Position numbers and translations under genes: made by a program
Part shown: positions 3,147 to 5,269 of the stretch, piece by piece
Position numbering within the stretch: the stretch's first letter is position 1
Layout of the letters: every line of letters starts with the position of its first letter
The notes under the pieces: model-generated
Database searches by the model: none
What the model was told of the DNA's origin: nothing
The model's input: only the letters and a program-made list of their open reading frames with translations
From: JAJKIV01 sp036509075
Lineage (GTDB): Bacteria; Gemmatimonadota; Gemmatimonadetes; Gemmatimonadales; Gemmatimonadaceae
Assembly (NCBI GenBank): GCA_036509075.1
Contig: DATCGG010000448.1
Location: 1 to 5,269 of the forward strand
DNA length: 5,269 bases
Reading direction: 5' to 3'

Positions 3147-5269
3147 CTACTTCACGGTCACCCGCACAGTATCCACCATCTTCCCGAAGGTAGCCACGAT
3201 GGGATGCGGCCCGGGTCTCCGAAGCTCGAGCCGCAGCGCGCCGGTCGCCGTCGTGACGTATGCGGATCCACCGTCCTCGTATCTCACTTGCACCGGCGCG
3301 CCTTCGATCGCCTGACCCTCGCGATCGCGTACCCGGACACGCAGATCGAGCGGTTCGCCGAGCTTGATCGTGTCCGGATGAGCAGAGATCTCGACGCGCG
3401 CTGCTGGATTCGTGACGACGACCGGCCGCTCGAGCGTCCGCGCAGGCGGCTCCTGGAATGGCATGGTGTCGGCGGTGGATTCCGGGAGCCTAACGCGCAC
3501 TGTCGTGCGCCCGCGTGCGTCCGCGACGAGATAAAGCGAAGGGGATGCCGATCCGAAAGCGCCAGCGTCCGGCTTCACACGCCGGAGACGCGCCACCGAG
3601 CTGTCGTCAACGGACCACACGCCCGGCAGGTCGGCCGAAGAGCCGCTGCACACGTCGTGCGTGCAGCGCATCTCGGACACGTTGATCGGAATCGAATCGC
3701 CAACCCCGATCCAGATGGCGCCCGATCCCGATGGACCACCCGCGATGTCGCGTCTGATCCAGTTGATGCTCGCCAGGTACCGCCGCTTCGCTCTCGCGGC
3801 CTCGGCGCGGAACGCGGCGTCGGGAGCGGGAATCTGCGGGCTCACGTACTCCACCTTCACGCGCACAGGCGGGCGCCAGTTGTCCTCCGGGCCAGCGCGC
3901 TCCACGCTCACCGAGTCCGGCCGGAGCCCAAAGAGGCGGGTGATCGTCTCGCGACCGCGCAACGTGAGCACGACACGGTTGCGGTCGACCGACGCCGAGA
4001 CGCCTGACGGGTTGCAGTGCATGATCATTCCGCCCGTGCACAGCCCGGGCTCCTCCGACGCGACGAGCGTGCGGAGGTTCGCGAACGTGCGCGTGGTGCT
4101 GTCGCTGCCGCCTACCCGAAGCGCCAGACTGCGTGGCCCGTCGATGCCATCCATATAGACGCCCCAGTAGTACTGGTACGCACCGTCGCGCCTGCCCTGC
4201 GTCGTCCATCCCCATGTCCGGGACGTGTCGGGAGGAAAAACGACGCGCACTTCCTGCGCGCTCACGAGCACACGCGTCGACCGCAGCTCGTTATCTCGCT
4301 CCCGTCCTCGGCGAGCGGCAGCCTCCTCGGCTGTCGCACGAGAGGGGGCCGAGGCGAGCGCGGGCAACCCGAGGATGCGCACCGGCGTCGGCTGGCATTG
4401 CTCGTCCTTCCATTCCGGACTGCGATTCTCGCACTTCACGAGCCGCATGTTTCGGCCTAACGATATGCGCTCACTTCCACCCCAGCAGTAGATCCCACCA
4501 TCGTCGTCAGCCAGCGCGCACGCGTGATCATCGCCGAGCGCGATCGCTCCCCACCGGCGGCCGGGAGAGACCTCGACGGGAGCCGGAGAGCAACGGCCCC
4601 CATTGAAGCAGGGGTCGGAGTACTTCGTGCTCCCCACTCGGTCGTTCGTGCTGTCGCGATAGTCAGGCGGCCGCCCGTCCGGGCCAGCGTTGACCGTCGC
4701 CAGGGATCCGAGCTGGCCGGCGGTGTTGTTGCCCCAGCAGAAGATTCGACGCTCCGCCGTCAGCGCGCATGCGTGCCAGTATCCGGCCGCGATCTCTACG
4801 ACCCGCCCCGGCACCGCGATACGATGCGCTCGCGCCGACTCGGCGCTTCGGCATCGGCCGAGCTCGCACCGGTAGTTGCTTCCCCAGCAATAGGCATCCC
4901 CGCTGGCACTGATCGCGCACGCCATGCGCATGCCTGCCGCAACGCGCACGAACCGGATATCGTTAGGCGACTGGTAGTCGCCCGGGATGACTTCGGGTAG
5001 AACGCGAGCGGGAGTCGGCGTGCTGCACGGCTTCGTGTAGTAGGGTTTGGGGCCGTCGCAGCCCGTCATGATCGATGAATCACCCGTCTCCCCATTCTGT
5101 CCGTAGCCCCAGCAATAGATGGCCTGTTCGGGGGTGGATAGACCACACGTGAGCTCCTCGCCCGCACTCACCTGGCTGAAACGCATGCCGCCGATCACGG
5201 GAGTGGGACTGCGAGTAACGGCGCCGACCGAGCCAGTCGAGTCGGGAGCCAGCGTCCCGTTCCCCAGCT
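3147..5269 (-). CDS. RCC1-repeat propeller protein with C-terminal Ig-like domains, N-terminus beyond the right edge
   Basis: The frame is open to the window edge and gives 706 residues. The first visible ones, LGNGT, are the end of another RCC1 blade, so the true start lies outside. Four clear blades follow, each with (V/I)xxG...C-(A/G)-L/I-(S/T/A)...(Y/F)CWG, at about 5180-5079, 4952-4857, 4799-4707 and 4553-4455. An Ala/Arg/Glu-rich linker (about 4360-4280) leads to a beta-rich region of unknown family (about 4280-3830). A group 2-like Ig segment with GVWSVDDSSVARL (about 3620-3585) follows, then a C-terminal Ig-like domain of the Big_1 type (about 3400-3150). RCC1 propellers are protein-interaction platforms; in bacteria, Cys-bearing versions fused to Ig-like domains are usually exported. 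All 20 Cys fall in close pairs, which supports an extracellular, disulfide-bonded protein. The signal peptide is not in the window. The partner is unknown. Confidence 0.88.
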   Translation of the reverse strand, partial: LGNGTLAPDSTGSVGAVTRSPTPVIGGMRFSQVSAGEELTCGLSTPEQAIYCWGYGQNGETGDSSIMTGCDGPKPYYTKPCSTPTPARVLPEVIPGDYQSPNDIRFVRVAAGMRMACAISASGDAYCWGSNYRCELGRCRSAESARAHRIAVPGRVVEIAAGYWHACALTAERRIFCWGNNTAGQLGSLATVNAGPDGRPPDYRDSTNDRVGSTKYSDPCFNGGRCSPAPVEVSPGRRWGAIALGDDHACALADDDGGIYCWGGSERISLGRNMRLVKCENRSPEWKDEQCQPTPVRILGLPALASAPSRATAEEAAARRGRERDNELRSTRVLVSAQEVRVVFPPDTSRTWGWTTQGRRDGAYQYYWGVYMDGIDGPRSLALRVGGSDSTTRTFANLRTLVASEEPGLCTGGMIMHCNPSGVSASVDRNRVVLTLRGRETITRLFGLRPDSVSVERAGPEDNWRPPVRVKVEYVSPQIPAPDAAFRAEAARAKRRYLASINWIRRDIAGGPSGSGAIWIGVGDSIPINVSEMRCTHDVCSGSSADLPGVWSVDDSSVARLRRVKPDAGAFGSASPSLYLVADARGRTTVRVRLPESTADTMPFQEPPARTLERPVVVTNPAARVEISAHPDTIKLGEPLDLRVRVRDREGQAIEGAPVQVRYEDGGSAYVTTATGALRLELRRPGPHPIVATFGKMVDTVRVTVK

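Noticed and set aside
3102..4007. 301-codon plus-strand open frame opposite the RCC1 gene
   Set aside because: The product is Arg/His-rich with no domain, and the minus strand encodes continuous Ig-like and beta-rich domains over the same bases.
1013..4967. CGTTAGG sites as integron attC core sites (they fit GTTRRRY)
   Set aside because: The sites lie inside genes hundreds of bases apart, with no paired inverse core or hairpin at attC distance, and no integrase is present.
4017..5000. Several further plus-strand frames of 88-158 codons opposite the RCC1 propeller
   Set aside because: They are shadows of the propeller coding sequence, with Arg/Ala/Pro-rich products and no recognisable starts.
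5196..5198. GTG at 5198 as the start of the RCC1 protein
   Set aside because: The frame continues upstream to the edge with LGNGT, part of a further RCC1 blade, so this GTG is an internal Val codon.
1..5269. CRISPR array, tRNA, rRNA, or a known defence system built around Uma2
   Set aside because: I saw no spaced repeat array, no tRNA cloverleaf and no rRNA sequence. No methyltransferase, toxin-antitoxin or other defence partner is encoded beside Uma2.

Overview
The window reads as a stretch of GC-rich bacterial chromosome. Two lipoproteins with very short, Asp/Ser/Thr-rich tethers directly after the lipobox Cys (CADDSLSTAP and CGDSGDSTSP) and a Cys-rich secreted RCC1 plus Ig-like protein are a combination I associate with Gemmatimonadota. 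That assignment is inference from style; there is no marker gene here.

Layout, left to right. (1) 1-427, minus: the N-terminal 142 residues of a lipoprotein whose gene runs off the left edge. (2) 428-800: a 373-bp gap without a gene but rich in structure. It holds an 11-bp perfect inverted repeat that buries the lipoprotein's Shine-Dalgarno (433-483), and a 208-bp palindromic element with 15-bp perfect terminal inverted repeats and two further nested perfect stems (563-770). (3) 801-1706, minus: a divergent DHH-superfamily-like phosphoesterase whose metal-binding motifs look circularly permuted. (4) 1806-2375, minus: a Uma2/DUF820 family PD-(D/E)XK nuclease-like protein, in the same reading frame as gene 3 and 99 bp upstream of it. 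(5) 2376-2625: a divergent intergenic region crowded with small dyads and a 13-bp direct repeat. (6) 2626-3120, plus: a small lipoprotein with a probable lipocalin-like beta fold. (7) 3147-5269, minus: a large secreted-type protein with RCC1 propeller repeats followed by beta-sandwich and Ig-like domains. It is convergent with gene 6, with only 26 bp between stop codons, and its 5' end lies beyond the right edge.

No pathway links all the genes. Genes 4 and 3 may be co-transcribed and both look like metal-dependent phosphodiester enzymes. Genes 1, 6 and 7 are cell-envelope or secreted proteins. The best leads are non-coding: the palindromic element, the hairpin over the lipoprotein start, the dyad cluster, and a heptamer (CGTTAGG) that recurs six times. 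The permuted DHH-like protein is the most interesting gene.
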